Part shown: in pieces, positions 8,262-18,146 of the stretch
Numbering within the stretch: position 1 is the stretch's first letter
Layout: every line of letters starts with the position of its first letter
NCBI RefSeq assembly: GCF_026319365.1
Contig: NZ_JAPDMS010000005.1
Coordinates: forward strand, 62,001-126,000
Reading direction: 5' to 3'
Length of the DNA stretch: 64,000 nucleotides
Origin: Methylophaga sp. OBS1
GTDB taxonomy: Bacteria > Pseudomonadota > Gammaproteobacteria > Nitrosococcales > Methylophagaceae
The notes under the pieces: model-generated
What the model saw: only the letters and a program-made list of their open reading frames with translations
What the model was told of the DNA's origin: nothing
Database searches by the model: none
Position numbers and translations under genes: made by a program

Positions 8262-10559
8262 GTGGCACAAGCGACAAGAGTCAATGACAAACAGAAACAT
8301 AATGAAGCGAGTGGCGCAGTCGGCTTCCGCCTGCGCGAAGCGGCACTGATCCTCGCCGTGGCGCTCGCCGCTTATCTGTTGCTGTCATTATGGAGCTATG
8401 AGCCCACCGATCCGGGCTGGTCGACGACCGGTGCTGATGATTTGATCGCCAACAGTGGCGGTATCGTCGGTGCCTGGCTTGCTGATGCGCTTTTGTATGG
8501 CTTTGGATTCCCGGCTTATCTGTTTCCTTTTATGGTTGGCTTTTCCGGCTGGCTATTGTTCAGCTGGGGTAAACGTGCGGATAGTGAAGATGCCCTGCAT
8601 TTCTGGATCTTGAAAATGACCGGCTTGCTGATGGCTCTGGCTGCTGCCAGTGGGCTGTCTTCGCTGAGTTTGACCCAATATGCGCAATTGATGCCTATGG
8701 GGGCCGGCGGCGTGCTGGGAGAAGTCGTCGGTCATGGTTTTGAGTCAGTCTTCGGTGCTTCCGGGACCAGCCTGTTACTGCTGGCGGTGTTGCTCACCGG
8801 TGTGACTTTATTCACCGGTTTATCCTGGTTGATGGTGGTCGACAAATTGGGCAGTGTCGCGATGATTGCGTTTCTGCATATCAGCCGTTGGTTGCGTGAA
8901 ATGAAGGACGATCTGCAGGCGCGACGTACCCGTCAGCAACGTGAAGAAACCTTCCGCGAACAGAAAGAAAAGCTCCAGCACAAAGCCAAGGTACGGATTG
9001 AGCCGGTGCTGGAGAAAAAAGAGCCCAGTAAACGCGAAGAGAAAGAAAAACAGGTGCCGCTGTTTGAAACACCGGATGCGCCGGGTATGCCGGCTCTGGC
9101 CCTACTGGATATGCCCAAGGCAAGCCAGAGTGCCTACAGTGAAGAAGTTTTGCAGGCGCTGTCTCGTCAGGTTGAACTCAAACTGAAAGACTTCGGCGTC
9201 GAGGTGCAGGTAGTGGAAGTCCAGCCCGGGCCGGTGGTGACCCGCTTTGAGCTACAGCCGGCACCCGGTATCAAGGTCAGCCGGATCAGTGGCCTGGCAA
9301 AAGACCTGGCCCGTGCGCTGTCAGTCAGCAGTGTCCGTATTGTGGAAGTCATTCCCGGCAAACCGGTGGTGGGGCTGGAAATCCCCAATGAAACCCGTGA
9401 AATCGTGCGTCTGCGGGAAATCCTTGCCTGTGACGACTATGAGAACAGCAAATCCCTGCTGGAACTGGCTTTAGGTAAAGACATTGCCGGCCGGCCGACG
9501 GTAGCCAACCTGGAAAAAATGCCGCACCTGCTGGTGGCCGGCACCACCGGTTCCGGTAAGTCGGTGGCGGTCAACGCGATGATCCTGAGTATCCTTTACA
9601 AGGCGACCCCGGAACAGGTGCGCATGATCATGGTCGATCCGAAGATGCTGGAATTGTCGGTATATGAAGACATTCCGCACTTGTTGGCGCCGGTGGTGAC
9701 CGATATGAAAGAAGCCGCCAACGCGCTGCGCTGGTGTGTAGCAGAAATGGAGAGGCGCTACCCGCTGATGGCCGCTTTGGGGGTCAGGAACATTGCCGGC
9801 TACAACAAAAAAGTCCGCGATGCGATTGAACGTGGTGAACCTATTAAAGACCCGACTATCGATGTCGAACCGGGTGAAGTCGCCCCCACCCTGGAGCCTT
9901 TGCCCTTTATCGTTGTTGTGATCGACGAGCTGGCCGATATGATGATGGTGGTCGGCAAACAGGTCGAGGAATTGATTGCAAGACTGGCACAGAAAGCTCG
10001 TGCTTCCGGGATTCACCTGATCCTGGCGACCCAGCGTCCTTCGGTGGATGTCATCACCGGTCTGATCAAGGCCAATATCCCGACCCGGATTGCTTTCCAG
10101 GTCTCATCCCGTATCGACTCGCGTACCATTCTGGATCAGATGGGGGCTGAACAACTGCTGGGGCAGGGTGACATGTTGTATCTACCTCCCGGCAGTGGTC
10201 TGCCGGAACGGGTACATGGCGCTTTTGTCGATGACCATGAAGTTCACGCCGTGGTCGAGCATCTGAAGAAAATGGCGGCGCCCAATTACCTGGAAGAAAT
10301 CACCCAGGATCCGGCCGGCGATGACGGTGAGGGTGGTTTGGGCGACCCCAGCGACGCCGAGTCCGACCCACTCTATGATCAGGCTGTTCAGATTGTGACC
10401 GAGAGTCGCCGTGCCTCGGTGTCCGGTATTCAGCGTCGGCTTAAGATCGGCTACAACCGGGCAGCCAGAATCGTGGAAGCGATGGAAGCCGCCGGTGTGG
10501 TCTCCGCGATGCAGGGCAACGGCAGCCGCGAAGTATTGGCGCCGCCACCTCGCGATTAA
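8262..10559 (+). CDS. ftsK: DNA translocase FtsK
   Basis: A 765-residue septal DNA pump for chromosome segregation and XerCD activation. Four N-terminal membrane helices lie near residues 27-47, 78-105, 112-132 and 165-190, followed by a short charged linker rich in E/K/R (about 210-275). The alpha/beta translocase core has Walker A GTTGSGKS near 427-434 and Walker [13 protein letters not shown]. The C-terminal 65 residues form the winged-helix gamma domain ([20 protein letters not shown]) that reads KOPS sequences. The linker is short compared with E. coli FtsK. The start is GTG 8262. lolA and rarA follow, as in E. coli. Confidence 0.96.
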   Translation: MAQATRVNDKQKHNEASGAVGFRLREAALILAVALAAYLLLSLWSYEPTDPGWSTTGADDLIANSGGIVGAWLADALLYGFGFPAYLFPFMVGFSGWLLFSWGKRADSEDALHFWILKMTGLLMALAAASGLSSLSLTQYAQLMPMGAGGVLGEVVGHGFESVFGASGTSLLLLAVLLTGVTLFTGLSWLMVVDKLGSVAMIAFLHISRWLREMKDDLQARRTRQQREETFREQKEKLQHKAKVRIEPVLEKKEPSKREEKEKQVPLFETPDAPGMPALALLDMPKASQSAYSEEVLQALSRQVELKLKDFGVEVQVVEVQPGPVVTRFELQPAPGIKVSRISGLAKDLARALSVSSVRIVEVIPGKPVVGLEIPNETREIVRLREILACDDYENSKSLLELALGKDIAGRPTVANLEKMPHLLVAGTTGSGKSVAVNAMILSILYKATPEQVRMIMVDPKMLELSVYEDIPHLLAPVVTDMKEAANALRWCVAEMERRYPLMAALGVRNIAGYNKKVRDAIERGEPIKDPTIDVEPGEVAPTLEPLPFIVVVIDELADMMMVVGKQVEELIARLAQKARASGIHLILATQRPSVDVITGLIKANIPTRIAFQVSSRIDSRTILDQMGAEQLLGQGDMLYLPPGSGLPERVHGAFVDDHEVHAVVEHLKKMAAPNYLEEITQDPAGDDGEGGLGDPSDAESDPLYDQAVQIVTESRRASVSGIQRRLKIGYNRAARIVEAMEAAGVVSAMQGNGSREVLAPPPRD

Positions 10560-10624
10560 TCATAACGGAACCCCACCGTTATCCCGCAGTCTGCTCAATT
10601 AACACAGGACAATGGAGTCAGTGC

Positions 10625-11254
10625 ATGACCTTGATTAAATCTTCAGCCCTGCTGCTGAGCCTTTTCTTTTCCTCCGTCGCTACCGCTGCCGATGACGCGA
10701 CCCAGAAGCTGCAGCAGTTCGTCGATAATGTGCAGACATTCTCAGCCCATTTCGAACAGATGGTAATCGACACCGAGGGCAATCTGCTGGAAGAGGCGGA
10801 AGGTGAATTTAAGCTGGAACGGCCGGGCAAATTTCGTTGGGATTACCAGCAGCCCTACCCACAGGAAATCGTTGCTGATGGCGAACGAATCTGGTTTTAT
10901 GATGTGGACCTGGAACAGGTCACCGTCAAATCACAGCAGGAAGCTCTGGCAGATACCCCGGCCACACTGCTATCCGGTGAGGTCGTGCCAGCCGACAAAT
11001 ATCATATTCAGAACCTGCCTTCCGATGACGGCCGGCTCTGGGTCGAACTGACACCGAAAGAATCTGATTCCAATTTCCAGGCGGTGACGCTGGTTTTTGA
11101 TGGTGACACACTGGCACAGATGATCATGCGTGACAGTTTTGATCAGCGTACCCGTCTTGTCTTCAGTGAGGTCGAAGAGAATCCGACATTCGAGAAGAAT
11201 TTATTCAGCTTCACGCCACCGGCCGGGGTGGATGTCGTCGGTGACAGCCAATAA
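10625..11254 (+). CDS. lolA: Outer-membrane lipoprotein carrier LolA
   Basis: A 209-residue periplasmic chaperone carrying lipoproteins from LolCDE to LolB. The signal peptide is about residues 1-21 (ending SVATA|AD). The mature part has typical LolA features: a conserved Q-x-F-V-D-N-V-Q-T-F-S-A-x-F start, the FKLERPGKFRWDY strand, and C-terminal hydrophobic beta strands. A GGAG lies upstream of the ATG. Its position between ftsK and rarA is the classic gammaproteobacterial order. Confidence 0.94.
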   Translation: MTLIKSSALLLSLFFSSVATAADDATQKLQQFVDNVQTFSAHFEQMVIDTEGNLLEEAEGEFKLERPGKFRWDYQQPYPQEIVADGERIWFYDVDLEQVTVKSQQEALADTPATLLSGEVVPADKYHIQNLPSDDGRLWVELTPKESDSNFQAVTLVFDGDTLAQMIMRDSFDQRTRLVFSEVEENPTFEKNLFSFTPPAGVDVVGDSQ

Positions 11255-11272
11255 AAAGAGTCAGCCTGATAC

Positions 11273-12601
11273 GTGAGTTTATTTGATCAAATTGAGGCCG
11301 ATCCGGCCAGCCGTCCGCTGGCAGACCGGATGCGCCCCAAAACCCTCGATGAATATATCGGCCAGACCCACTTGCTGGGGGCTGGTAAGCCGTTGAGGCA
11401 GGCCATTGCTTCCGGTCATCCGCACTCGATGATCTTCTGGGGGCCGCCCGGTACGGGTAAAACGACACTGGCCAAACTGATTGCCGGTTACTGCGATGCC
11501 GAGTTTATGACCATCTCCGCAGTATTGGCCGGGGTCAAAGAGGTCCGAGCTGCCGTCGCCCGTGCCCAGCAACTGCAACAGGAGCAGGGGCGTCGTACCA
11601 TGCTGTTTGTGGATGAGGTGCACCGCTTCAACAAATCACAGCAGGATGCGTTTCTGCCCTATGTTGAGGACGGGACATTTACCTTTATTGGTGCCACCAC
11701 CGAAAACCCCTCATTTGAGCTTAATAACGCCCTGTTATCGCGTGCCCGGGTCTATGTGCTGAAATCGCTGGAAGCAGGCGATTTACGGCAGATCATCGAC
11801 CGGGCCATGGCGGATGATGAACTGGGCCTTGCAGGCAGGGGAATCCAAATCTCTGAGGCTTTACGGGATCAACTGGCACAGACGGCAGATGGCGACGGTC
11901 GCCGGGTGCTGAACCTGCTGGAAATCGCGGTCGATCTCGCCGACAGCAAAGGTCAGACCGAAGTCGATGAAAACGATCTGGCGGAAGTGCTGTCCGGGAC
12001 TATTCGCCGTTTCGATAAAGGCGGCGAAGCCTTTTATGACCAGATATCGGCATTGCATAAATGTGTGCGCGGCTCTGCGCCGGATGCGGCTTTGTACTGG
12101 TTGTGTCGGATGATCGACGGCGGCTGTGATCCAGTCTATCTGATGCGGCGGATTGTGCGAATGGCAGCCGAAGATATCGGTAATGCCGATCCCCGCGGCT
12201 TGCGAATTGCACTGGATGCCTGGGAGAGTTTCGACAAACTGGGCAGCCCGGAAGGCGAACTGGCGATTGCCCAGGCCGTGGTTTATCTGGCCTGCGCGCC
12301 CAAGAGTAATGCAGTTTATGTGGCTTACAAAGCGGCGATGAACGATGCCAAAACCCATGGCAGCGCTGAAGTGCCGGTCCATCTGCGCAATGCACCCACC
12401 AAGCTGATGAAAGAACTGGGCTATGGTAAGGAATATCGCTATGCCCATGATGAACCGGAAGCCTATGCGGCGGGCGAGCAGTACTTTCCGGATTCAATGC
12501 GGGATCGGAGCTACTACGAGCCGGTCAATCGCGGTCTGGAAATCAAAATTGCTGAAAAACTGGCGCGGCTTCGTGATCTCGACAAGCAATATAAAGGCTG
12601 A
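11273..12601 (+). CDS. rarA: Replication-associated recombination protein RarA (MgsA)
   Basis: A 442-residue AAA+ ATPase of the clamp-loader-like RarA/WRNIP1/Mgs1 family that acts at stalled replication forks. Walker [10 protein letters not shown] is at 57-65, Walker [10 protein letters not shown] at 111-119, and sensor 1 GATTENPSF follows. The C-terminal half is the tetramerisation and helical region ([13 protein letters not shown]). The GTG start lies 18 bases after lolA. It converges on rsmJ: the two stops lie in the palindrome GCTGAGCTCAGC at 12597-12608. Confidence 0.95.
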   Translation: MSLFDQIEADPASRPLADRMRPKTLDEYIGQTHLLGAGKPLRQAIASGHPHSMIFWGPPGTGKTTLAKLIAGYCDAEFMTISAVLAGVKEVRAAVARAQQLQQEQGRRTMLFVDEVHRFNKSQQDAFLPYVEDGTFTFIGATTENPSFELNNALLSRARVYVLKSLEAGDLRQIIDRAMADDELGLAGRGIQISEALRDQLAQTADGDGRRVLNLLEIAVDLADSKGQTEVDENDLAEVLSGTIRRFDKGGEAFYDQISALHKCVRGSAPDAALYWLCRMIDGGCDPVYLMRRIVRMAAEDIGNADPRGLRIALDAWESFDKLGSPEGELAIAQAVVYLACAPKSNAVYVAYKAAMNDAKTHGSAEVPVHLRNAPTKLMKELGYGKEYRYAHDEPEAYAAGEQYFPDSMRDRSYYEPVNRGLEIKIAEKLARLRDLDKQYKG

Positions 12602-12603
12602 GC

Positions 12604-13377
12604 TCAGCGCGTCGGGTAAATATCAAAACGGGTATTTTTGCTCTGTACACTGGCTGCCGGTTTCTTTTCACCGACAAATTCGGCGCCTTTGGGGCGCTTC
12701 ACCACCACTCGTTTACCGGCTTTTTCCCGGGCAATGGCCAGCAATTCACCACTGTCGATATCGGCACCGACCAGTTGATGCAATAACTGCATTTCCTTTT
12801 TGACCAGGGCGGATTTGTCGCGGCCGGGATACATCGGGTCCAGGTAAATCACATCAGCCTGCAGTTTTCCTTCAGCCAGTAATGCAATGGCATTGCCCTG
12901 GTAAAGCTTCATACAGGCTGCAATCTCAGCAATGGCCGCGTCATCCGCTGCACGTATTAAGGCATCCTCAATCAGCAGGCTCATGATCCTGTTCTGCTCG
13001 ATCATGGTGACTTCACACCCCAGACTTGCCAGCACAAAGGCATCACGGGCAAAGCCGGCAGTGGCATCAATGACGCTGGGTGATTGCCCTTGTTTCAGGC
13101 CGACGGCCCGGGCCAGCGGTTGACCACGGCCACCACCGAATTTGCGACGGTGATCATACTTGCCGCTGCTGAAGTCAATCGAGAAAGCCTGTTTAAACTC
13201 GGGTACCTTGAGTGCCAGACCTTGCTCGCTCAGCCAGAGCTGGGTGGCCTCGGGCTGAAGCGCTGTGAGAGACAAAGCCAAGCGATTAGCCAGTGCCTGT
13301 GCACGGCCAATTGCCTGGTCATCCAGCGCAACGATAGAAACCGCGCTGTCAGTCAAGTGTGGTGATAAACTCGCCAA
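12604..13377 (-). CDS. rsmJ: 16S rRNA (guanine1516-N2)-methyltransferase RsmJ
   Basis: An SAM-dependent methyltransferase of up to 257 residues modifying G1516 of 16S rRNA. Family marks are HRRKFGGGRGQPLARAVG, then DATAGFARDAFVLASLG (the SAM-binding loop), YLDPMYPGRDKSALVKKEM (the catalytic DPMYP) and VVKRPKGAEF near the end. The start is uncertain: TTG 13377 gives the longest frame and overlaps the YVTN gene by 29 bases; another TTG occurs eight codons in. No clear ribosome-binding site decides. The core is unambiguous. Confidence 0.92.
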   Translation of the reverse strand: MASLSPHLTDSAVSIVALDDQAIGRAQALANRLALSLTALQPEATQLWLSEQGLALKVPEFKQAFSIDFSSGKYDHRRKFGGGRGQPLARAVGLKQGQSPSVIDATAGFARDAFVLASLGCEVTMIEQNRIMSLLIEDALIRAADDAAIAEIAACMKLYQGNAIALLAEGKLQADVIYLDPMYPGRDKSALVKKEMQLLHQLVGADIDSGELLAIAREKAGKRVVVKRPKGAEFVGEKKPAASVQSKNTRFDIYPTR

Positions 13378-14344
13378 ATGCGCGGCTGCCGGTGGCGGTT
13401 TTGAGCGTTTTGAGCGGCTTTTCGGTCAGCGCATCAATGATTGACACGGTGCCATTGCCCCAGTTGGCGACATAGATGACACTGCCATCGGCCGAGGTGT
13501 CGATGCCTTCTGGTGTGTCTTCAACGGCGACCGTATTGATGACCTGATGGGTGTCGACATCGATAATCGACACCGTACTGTCATCCTGATTGGTGACATA
13601 CAGTTTTTTGCCATCGGGACTGACCACGGCGCAGTAGGGCCATTCACCGACCGGAATAGTGATCACAACTTCCGCAGTGTCAGTATCAATCACGGTGACA
13701 TCACTGCTTTGCACATTCACGGTATAGATAAAGCGGCCATCAGGAGTCATTGCCATGCCAAAGGGGGACTCGCCGACGTCCACACTTCTCACCACCTGAG
13801 CCGCTTCCAGATCAATAAAGGCCACGGCATTATCATCACGGTTGGCAACATAAAGCCGCTGCTTGTTCTCATCCAGCATCATACCCGCCGGCGACTGACC
13901 GACTGTGATGGTCTGATTGATCTCACCGGCTTCTGGATCAAGCACACTGATCAGATTGTCATACCAGTCAGCGACATAGACCTTTTCACCACGGCTGTCC
14001 GCCACAATGCCTACCGGACCAGCGCCGACCTCAATCTGACGGATTTCTTTCAGGGTTTCCAGATCGATCACAGACACGCTGCGGCTATCGGGGTTACTGA
14101 TAAAAGCCCGTTTAGCATCAGGACTGACTGCGACCCCGGCTGGGGCGTCACCGACCACGATCTCCTTGACGACTTCACCGGCATTGACATCAATCACACT
14201 GACGTTGTCTGCCAATTGGTTGGTAATCAGTGCGTACTGCTTGTCTTCACCTAAACAGCCCGTCAGTGTCAGCACCAGCGCCATAAAAAAGGCGACCCGA
14301 AATCGGGTCGCCTTGATAATTGGCTGATTCAGCGAGAACAGCAT
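13349..14344 (-). CDS. YVTN-family beta-propeller lipoprotein
   Basis: A 331-residue protein made almost wholly of about seven repeats of the form VSVIDxxTxxVVxTIxVGxxPxGxAxSPDGxxxYVxN, the YVTN/NHL-like propeller. The N-terminus has arginines, a hydrophobic stretch and the lipobox LTGC (Cys at about residue 29), so it is probably an outer-membrane lipoprotein. Related propellers accompany PQQ-dependent dehydrogenase systems in methylotrophs, but the role here is unknown. ATG 14344 shares one base with the stop of the MxaD-like gene; a second ATG at 14284 lies right after a terminator-like hairpin and has a poorer leader and no ribosome-binding site. I prefer 14344. Confidence 0.8.
   Translation of the reverse strand: MLFSLNQPIIKATRFRVAFFMALVLTLTGCLGEDKQYALITNQLADNVSVIDVNAGEVVKEIVVGDAPAGVAVSPDAKRAFISNPDSRSVSVIDLETLKEIRQIEVGAGPVGIVADSRGEKVYVADWYDNLISVLDPEAGEINQTITVGQSPAGMMLDENKQRLYVANRDDNAVAFIDLEAAQVVRSVDVGESPFGMAMTPDGRFIYTVNVQSSDVTVIDTDTAEVVITIPVGEWPYCAVVSPDGKKLYVTNQDDSTVSIIDVDTHQVINTVAVEDTPEGIDTSADGSVIYVANWGNGTVSIIDALTEKPLKTLKTATGSRAFGEFITTLD
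14285..14314 (-). terminator. Perfect intrinsic terminator hairpin inside the start of the YVTN gene
   Basis: On the minus strand a perfect 12-bp stem (AAGGCGACCCGA / TCGGGTCGCCTT) with a tiny two-base loop is followed at once by TTTTTT. It lies 30 bases beyond the stop of the MxaD-like gene, where a terminator would be expected, but also inside codons 11-20 of the YVTN lipoprotein when that is started at 14344. It could set the ratio of the two products. Confidence 0.8.
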
Positions 14345-14907
14345 TATTTTTCCAGAATGGCTTTCAGGTTGTTCAGACCCGCTGTCGCGACACCTTCGAT
14401 CGCATTTACAGCGTCTTTGTCACTTTGGCCTTCCGGTACCGGTGGGTTAGCCAGGAATGCACGGTAGAACTTGGCTTTCCAGGTCACTTCAGAACCGCCG
14501 TCTTTAGGTTTTACAGTCAACCAGGCTTTGTAGTTGTTGACCGGCAGGGTGTAGTAAGGAGTTTCCTGGCTGTTGAATGTGATGGTTTTGACAACACTCA
14601 TGTCTTCAATGGTGTAAATCATCATCATTTTTTCGTTGTCGATTTTATCCAGTTCTTCGGTGATAGTCGGATTGCCTTCCGCTTTCAGAGTCAGAACACG
14701 GATGTTGTCTTCTTTCATTTCAGTGCTGGCGACAGCAGGGTGCCAGTTATGCAGACCGCTGAAGTCACTGACGACTTCCCAGACTTTTTCAGGGGCAGCG
14801 TTAATGAAAACAGTTTCCTTGACCTGTTGACGGGTCGGGCCGTGGGCCACTGCCAGCATGGGAACGATCATCATGGCAGTTGCAAAGAATTGTAAAAACT
14901 TCTTCAT
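14344..14907 (-). CDS. Periplasmic SRPBCC-family protein, MxaD-like
   Basis: A 187-residue protein with a signal peptide (MKKFLQFFATAMMIVPMLAVA) followed by a START/Bet v1-like (SRPBCC) domain: V-F-I-N-A-A-P-E-K-V-W-E-V-V-S-D-F, then GLHNWHPAV, is the typical ligand-pocket entry. The W-H-P-A-V motif resembles MxaD, a periplasmic protein of methanol dehydrogenase gene clusters that helps electron transfer to cytochrome cL. I infer an MxaD-like role, not orthology: no mxaF/xoxF is in view. The ATG at 14907 has a strong GGAGAG; longer frames upstream lack a signal peptide. Confidence 0.75.
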   Translation of the reverse strand: MKKFLQFFATAMMIVPMLAVAHGPTRQQVKETVFINAAPEKVWEVVSDFSGLHNWHPAVASTEMKEDNIRVLTLKAEGNPTITEELDKIDNEKMMMIYTIEDMSVVKTITFNSQETPYYTLPVNNYKAWLTVKPKDGGSEVTWKAKFYRAFLANPPVPEGQSDKDAVNAIEGVATAGLNNLKAILEK

Positions 14908-14957
14908 TATATCTCTCCGGTTTATTATGAATGCGTAAAGGAAGTTAGCACAGAAAG

Positions 14958-14975
14958 TCTGAACGTAATCTGAAC
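14958..14975. promoter_or_regulatory. Direct repeat TCTGAAC-N4-TCTGAAC, candidate response-regulator site
   Basis: Two identical heptamers TCTGAAC (14958-14964 and 14969-14975) are separated by four bases, an 11-bp period as in OmpR/PhoB-family sites. They lie 51-68 bases upstream of the MxaD-like start, next to an extended -10-like TGCTAACTT on the minus strand. The regulator is unknown. Confidence 0.4.
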
Positions 14976-15130
14976 AGAAGCCAATGTGAATTATTCCTCT
15001 AAGACCAAAAAATGGTGCACACACTCTAGCGGATAAGGCGGTTTTTTTCCATAAGCCAATTTGACTTAGTGTGGCTTATTCACCAAAATTAACGACCTTT
15101 CATTCACGACTGATTAAGCTGGAGAACCCC

Positions 15131-15934
15131 GTGCCACTGATAAAGATCAGGGACTTGCACTTTTATCGTGGTAACCGTGCCATTTTTGAAGGCGTCAACA
15201 TTGATATTGAGCGCGGCAAAGTCACGGCTATCATGGGCCCGAGCGGCACTGGCAAGACCACCTTACTCAAATTAATTGGTGGCCAGCTTCGTCCTGACAA
15301 GGGCACGATTGAAGTCGACGGGCAGAATGTGCACAAACTTTCCCGCTCCGAACTCTACGAATTGCGTAAACGCATGGGCATGCTGTTTCAGAGTGGTGCT
15401 TTGCTCACCGACCTCACTGTTTACGATAACGTGGCTTTCCCTCTCCGGGAACACACCGATTTGCCCGAATCAATGATCCGTGATCTGGTGCTGATGAAAC
15501 TGCAGGCGGTGGGGCTGAGAAATGCCCGGAACCTGCAACCAGCCGAATTATCGGGGGGGATGGCGCGCCGTGTGGCCCTGGCCCGTGCGGTGGCGTTGGA
15601 ACCGATGATGATCATGTACGACGAACCTTTCACCGGGCAGGACCCCATCTCGATGGGCACGCTGGTGAACCTGATTCACCGTATGAATGATGCCATGGGC
15701 CTGACCAGTATTGTGGTCTCTCACGATGTGGCAGAAACAGCGGAAATTGCTGACTACATCTATCTATTGTCTGCCGGCAAGATTATCGAACATGGCTCAC
15801 CGGTTCAGCTGCGACGCTCCGGCTCTCAGTGGGTTCAGCAGTTTATGCAGGGCCTGCCGGACGGGCCGGTACCATTCCACTACATGGGACCGGAGTATGA
15901 AGAAGACTTACTCAAGCCAGAGGAACATGCATGA
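15131..15934 (+). CDS. mlaF: Phospholipid ABC transporter ATPase MlaF
   Basis: A 267-residue ATPase of the MlaFEDB inner-membrane complex, which moves phospholipids between inner and outer membranes with MlaC/MlaA. Walker [11 protein letters not shown]-loop FQSGALLTD, signature LSGGMARR, and Walker [13 protein letters not shown] are all visible. I chose GTG 15131 because GGAGA precedes it at good spacing and the protein then matches the family length; a longer frame starts at GTG 15071. Its stop overlaps mlaE. First gene of the mlaFEDCB-ibaG-murA cluster. Confidence 0.95.
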   Translation: MPLIKIRDLHFYRGNRAIFEGVNIDIERGKVTAIMGPSGTGKTTLLKLIGGQLRPDKGTIEVDGQNVHKLSRSELYELRKRMGMLFQSGALLTDLTVYDNVAFPLREHTDLPESMIRDLVLMKLQAVGLRNARNLQPAELSGGMARRVALARAVALEPMMIMYDEPFTGQDPISMGTLVNLIHRMNDAMGLTSIVVSHDVAETAEIADYIYLLSAGKIIEHGSPVQLRRSGSQWVQQFMQGLPDGPVPFHYMGPEYEEDLLKPEEHA

Positions 15935-16713
15935 TTAACCTGATTCGCAGTCTCGGCCGCTGGGGACTGGGCACCTTTGAACGGCTAGGACGGGGGCACC
16001 TGTTCCTGATGCATATTCTGGCCGGTGTGCCGGGCCTGTTTCTGCGGTTTTCCCTGGTTCTCCAGCAAATCTATTCGGTCGGTGTGTTGTCGCTGCTGAT
16101 TATCCTGATTTCGGGCTTATTTGTGGGGATGGTGTTAGGCCTGCAGGGGTATAATACGCTGGTGGATTTCGGTGCCGAGGAATCTCTCGGTGTACTGGTC
16201 TCTTTGTCTCTGGTGCGTGAGCTGGGGCCTGTCGTCAGCGCGCTGCTGTTTGCCGGTCGTGCTGGTTCGGCATTAACCGCTGAAATCGGCCTGATGAAAA
16301 GTACGGAACAGCTATCAGGTATGGAAATGATGGCTGTAGATCCTATCCGCCGGATTATCGCGCCACGTTTCATGGCCGGTCTGATTTCCATGCCTTTGCT
16401 GGCTGCGATCTTCAGCGCGGTCGGCATTATCGGTGCCTTCCTGGTTGGCCATGGTCTGCTTGGTGTTGATGACGGCGCTTTCTGGTCGCAGATGCAGGCC
16501 AAAACTGATTTTTATGATGACATCATGAACGGCGTCATCAAAAGTGTTGTATTCGGGTTTGTTGTAACCTGGATAGCTTTGTTTGAAGGGCATGATGCCG
16601 CACCGACCTCAGAAGGGGTCGGAAGAGCAACGACGCGCACAGTCGTGCACTCTGCGTTCGCGATTCTGGGGCTGGACTTTGTGCTGACTGCGTTGATGTT
16701 TGGAGATGAATAG
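15931..16713 (+). CDS. mlaE: Phospholipid ABC transporter permease MlaE
   Basis: A 260-residue permease of the MlaE family with about five to six hydrophobic helices. Family motifs include [43 protein letters not shown] (here split for description) and a C-terminal [11 protein letters not shown]. The ATG overlaps the mlaF stop by four bases (ATGA). It forms the membrane core to which the MlaD hexamer and MlaF/MlaB bind. Confidence 0.95.
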   Translation: MINLIRSLGRWGLGTFERLGRGHLFLMHILAGVPGLFLRFSLVLQQIYSVGVLSLLIILISGLFVGMVLGLQGYNTLVDFGAEESLGVLVSLSLVRELGPVVSALLFAGRAGSALTAEIGLMKSTEQLSGMEMMAVDPIRRIIAPRFMAGLISMPLLAAIFSAVGIIGAFLVGHGLLGVDDGAFWSQMQAKTDFYDDIMNGVIKSVVFGFVVTWIALFEGHDAAPTSEGVGRATTRTVVHSAFAILGLDFVLTALMFGDE

Positions 16714-16715
16714 TA

Positions 16716-17183
16716 ATGATGCAGAATAAGAGTACCGAAATTATCGTCGGAATGTTTGTCGCCGTGGGTATTGCTGCCCTGTTCATGCTGGCGATGAAAG
16801 TCAGCAATCTGGGTGACTTCACCGATGAGGCCGGCTACCAGGTCACTGCGGAATTCGAGAATATCGGTGGCCTCAAGGTTCGGGCGCCTGTCACTATGGC
16901 CGGGGTCCGTGTCGGACGCGTCGCGTCTATCAGTCTGGATCCAATGACTTACAATGCCGAAGTCACCATCAACATGTATTCACAGTTCGATAACATTCCC
17001 TATGACACGTCTGCCAGTATTTACACGGCGGGTCTGTTAGGTGAACAGTACATTGGCCTTGTTGCCGGTGCTGAAGAAGAATTTTTACAAGACGGGGATG
17101 TCATAGACCTGACTCAGCCAGCCCTGGTGCTTGAACAGGTCATTGGGCAGTTCCTCTACAGCAAAGCGGAAGGTGACGAATAA
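16716..17183 (+). CDS. mlaD: MCE-domain lipid-binding subunit MlaD
   Basis: A 155-residue protein with one N-terminal membrane anchor (about residues 8-27) and a single MCE domain (about 38-120: YQVTAEFENIGGLKVRAPV, then VRVGRVASISLD). The hexameric MCE ring in the periplasm forms the lipid channel of the Mla complex. It starts two bases after mlaE and its stop overlaps mlaC. Confidence 0.94.
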   Translation: MMQNKSTEIIVGMFVAVGIAALFMLAMKVSNLGDFTDEAGYQVTAEFENIGGLKVRAPVTMAGVRVGRVASISLDPMTYNAEVTINMYSQFDNIPYDTSASIYTAGLLGEQYIGLVAGAEEEFLQDGDVIDLTQPALVLEQVIGQFLYSKAEGDE

Positions 17184-17821
17184 TGACCACGATGCATAAA
17201 ACATTGATACAGCCGTTGCTGATGCTGGCAGCCTTCATGCTGGCGTTCAGTCCGTTGACAAGCTCGGCCGAAGAAATGCCGGAGCCCCAGGCTCTGGTGA
17301 AAAAAGCCTCGGATGATATGCTCAAAGCGCTTAAGGATAACGAAGCAGCGCTGGAAGCCAACCCTGAAAAAATTTACGAGTTGGTTGAAGACATCCTGAT
17401 GCCGCATTTCGATTTCGAGAAAATGTCGAAACTGGCGCTGGGTAAAAACTGGCGTTCTGCCAATGCGGAACAACGTGAGCGCTTTGTCGAAGAGTTCCGT
17501 CTGTTGCTGATCAGAACCTATTCCACCGCCATGCTGGAATACACGGACGAAGAAATCAACATGCTGCCGTTCCGTGATGATTTGAGCCGCAAGCGTGTGA
17601 CCGTGCCGATGGAAGTGGTACAGAAAGGCGGACCGTCTATCGGTATGTCATTGTCCCTCTACCAGAACAAGCAGGATGCCTGGAAAGTGTATGACGTCAA
17701 AATCGATGGCATCAGCCTGGTAACTAACTACCGCTCCAGTTTTGCCAACGAAATCCGCAGCGGCGGTATGGAACAACTGATTCAGGATCTGGCTGAGCGC
17801 AACAAAAAAGTCAAAGCATGA
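17183..17821 (+). CDS. mlaC: Periplasmic phospholipid-binding protein MlaC
   Basis: A 212-residue soluble shuttle of the Mla pathway. The signal peptide ends near residue 28 (SSAEE). The mature part shows the Ttg2D/MlaC pattern: DMLKALKDNEAALEANPEKIY, VEDILMPHFDFEKMSKLALG, and near the end DVKIDGISLVTNYRSSFANE. The start overlaps the mlaD stop by one base (TAATG) and its TGA overlaps mlaB. It carries a phospholipid between MlaA at the outer membrane and MlaFEDB. Confidence 0.95.
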   Translation: MTTMHKTLIQPLLMLAAFMLAFSPLTSSAEEMPEPQALVKKASDDMLKALKDNEAALEANPEKIYELVEDILMPHFDFEKMSKLALGKNWRSANAEQRERFVEEFRLLLIRTYSTAMLEYTDEEINMLPFRDDLSRKRVTVPMEVVQKGGPSIGMSLSLYQNKQDAWKVYDVKIDGISLVTNYRSSFANEIRSGGMEQLIQDLAERNKKVKA

Positions 17822-18123
17822 GCGACTTATTCAACATCAGCTTTGATGCTGACAGCCAGATTTTTAATGTCAGCGGTGAACTGACTCTGGATACCGCCAA
17901 GGCAGTCTTGTCGGAGTCGACGAACCTGTTTGACAGTGCGGCCAGAATCGACATCGATCTCACCAATGTAACCCGTGCCGACAGCGCGGGTTTGGCATTA
18001 TTGATAGCCTGGATGCGCCAGGCGCGGCAGGGAAGCAAACCGATTGAATTCCAGCACGTGCCATCACAGATGATGGCAATCGCCAAGGCCAGTGGCCTTG
18101 ACGAAATCTTACCCGTTAAATAG
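17818..18123 (+). CDS. mlaB: STAS-domain subunit MlaB
   Basis: A 101-residue single STAS domain; the strand-helix motif TRADSAGLALLIAWMRQ is the conserved STAS loop. In the Mla complex it binds MlaF and stabilises the ATPase. The ATG overlaps the mlaC stop by four bases. Sequence is otherwise divergent, as is usual for MlaB; context makes the assignment firm. Confidence 0.9.
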   Translation: MSDLFNISFDADSQIFNVSGELTLDTAKAVLSESTNLFDSAARIDIDLTNVTRADSAGLALLIAWMRQARQGSKPIEFQHVPSQMMAIAKASGLDEILPVK

Positions 18124-18146
18124 CCAAATCGAATTGATAATCTGAT

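Noticed and set aside
12597..12608. Perfect palindrome GCTGAGCTCAGC at the rarA/rsmJ junction
   Set aside because: It contains both stop codons (TGA on each strand) but is too short for a terminator and has no T run; likely chance.
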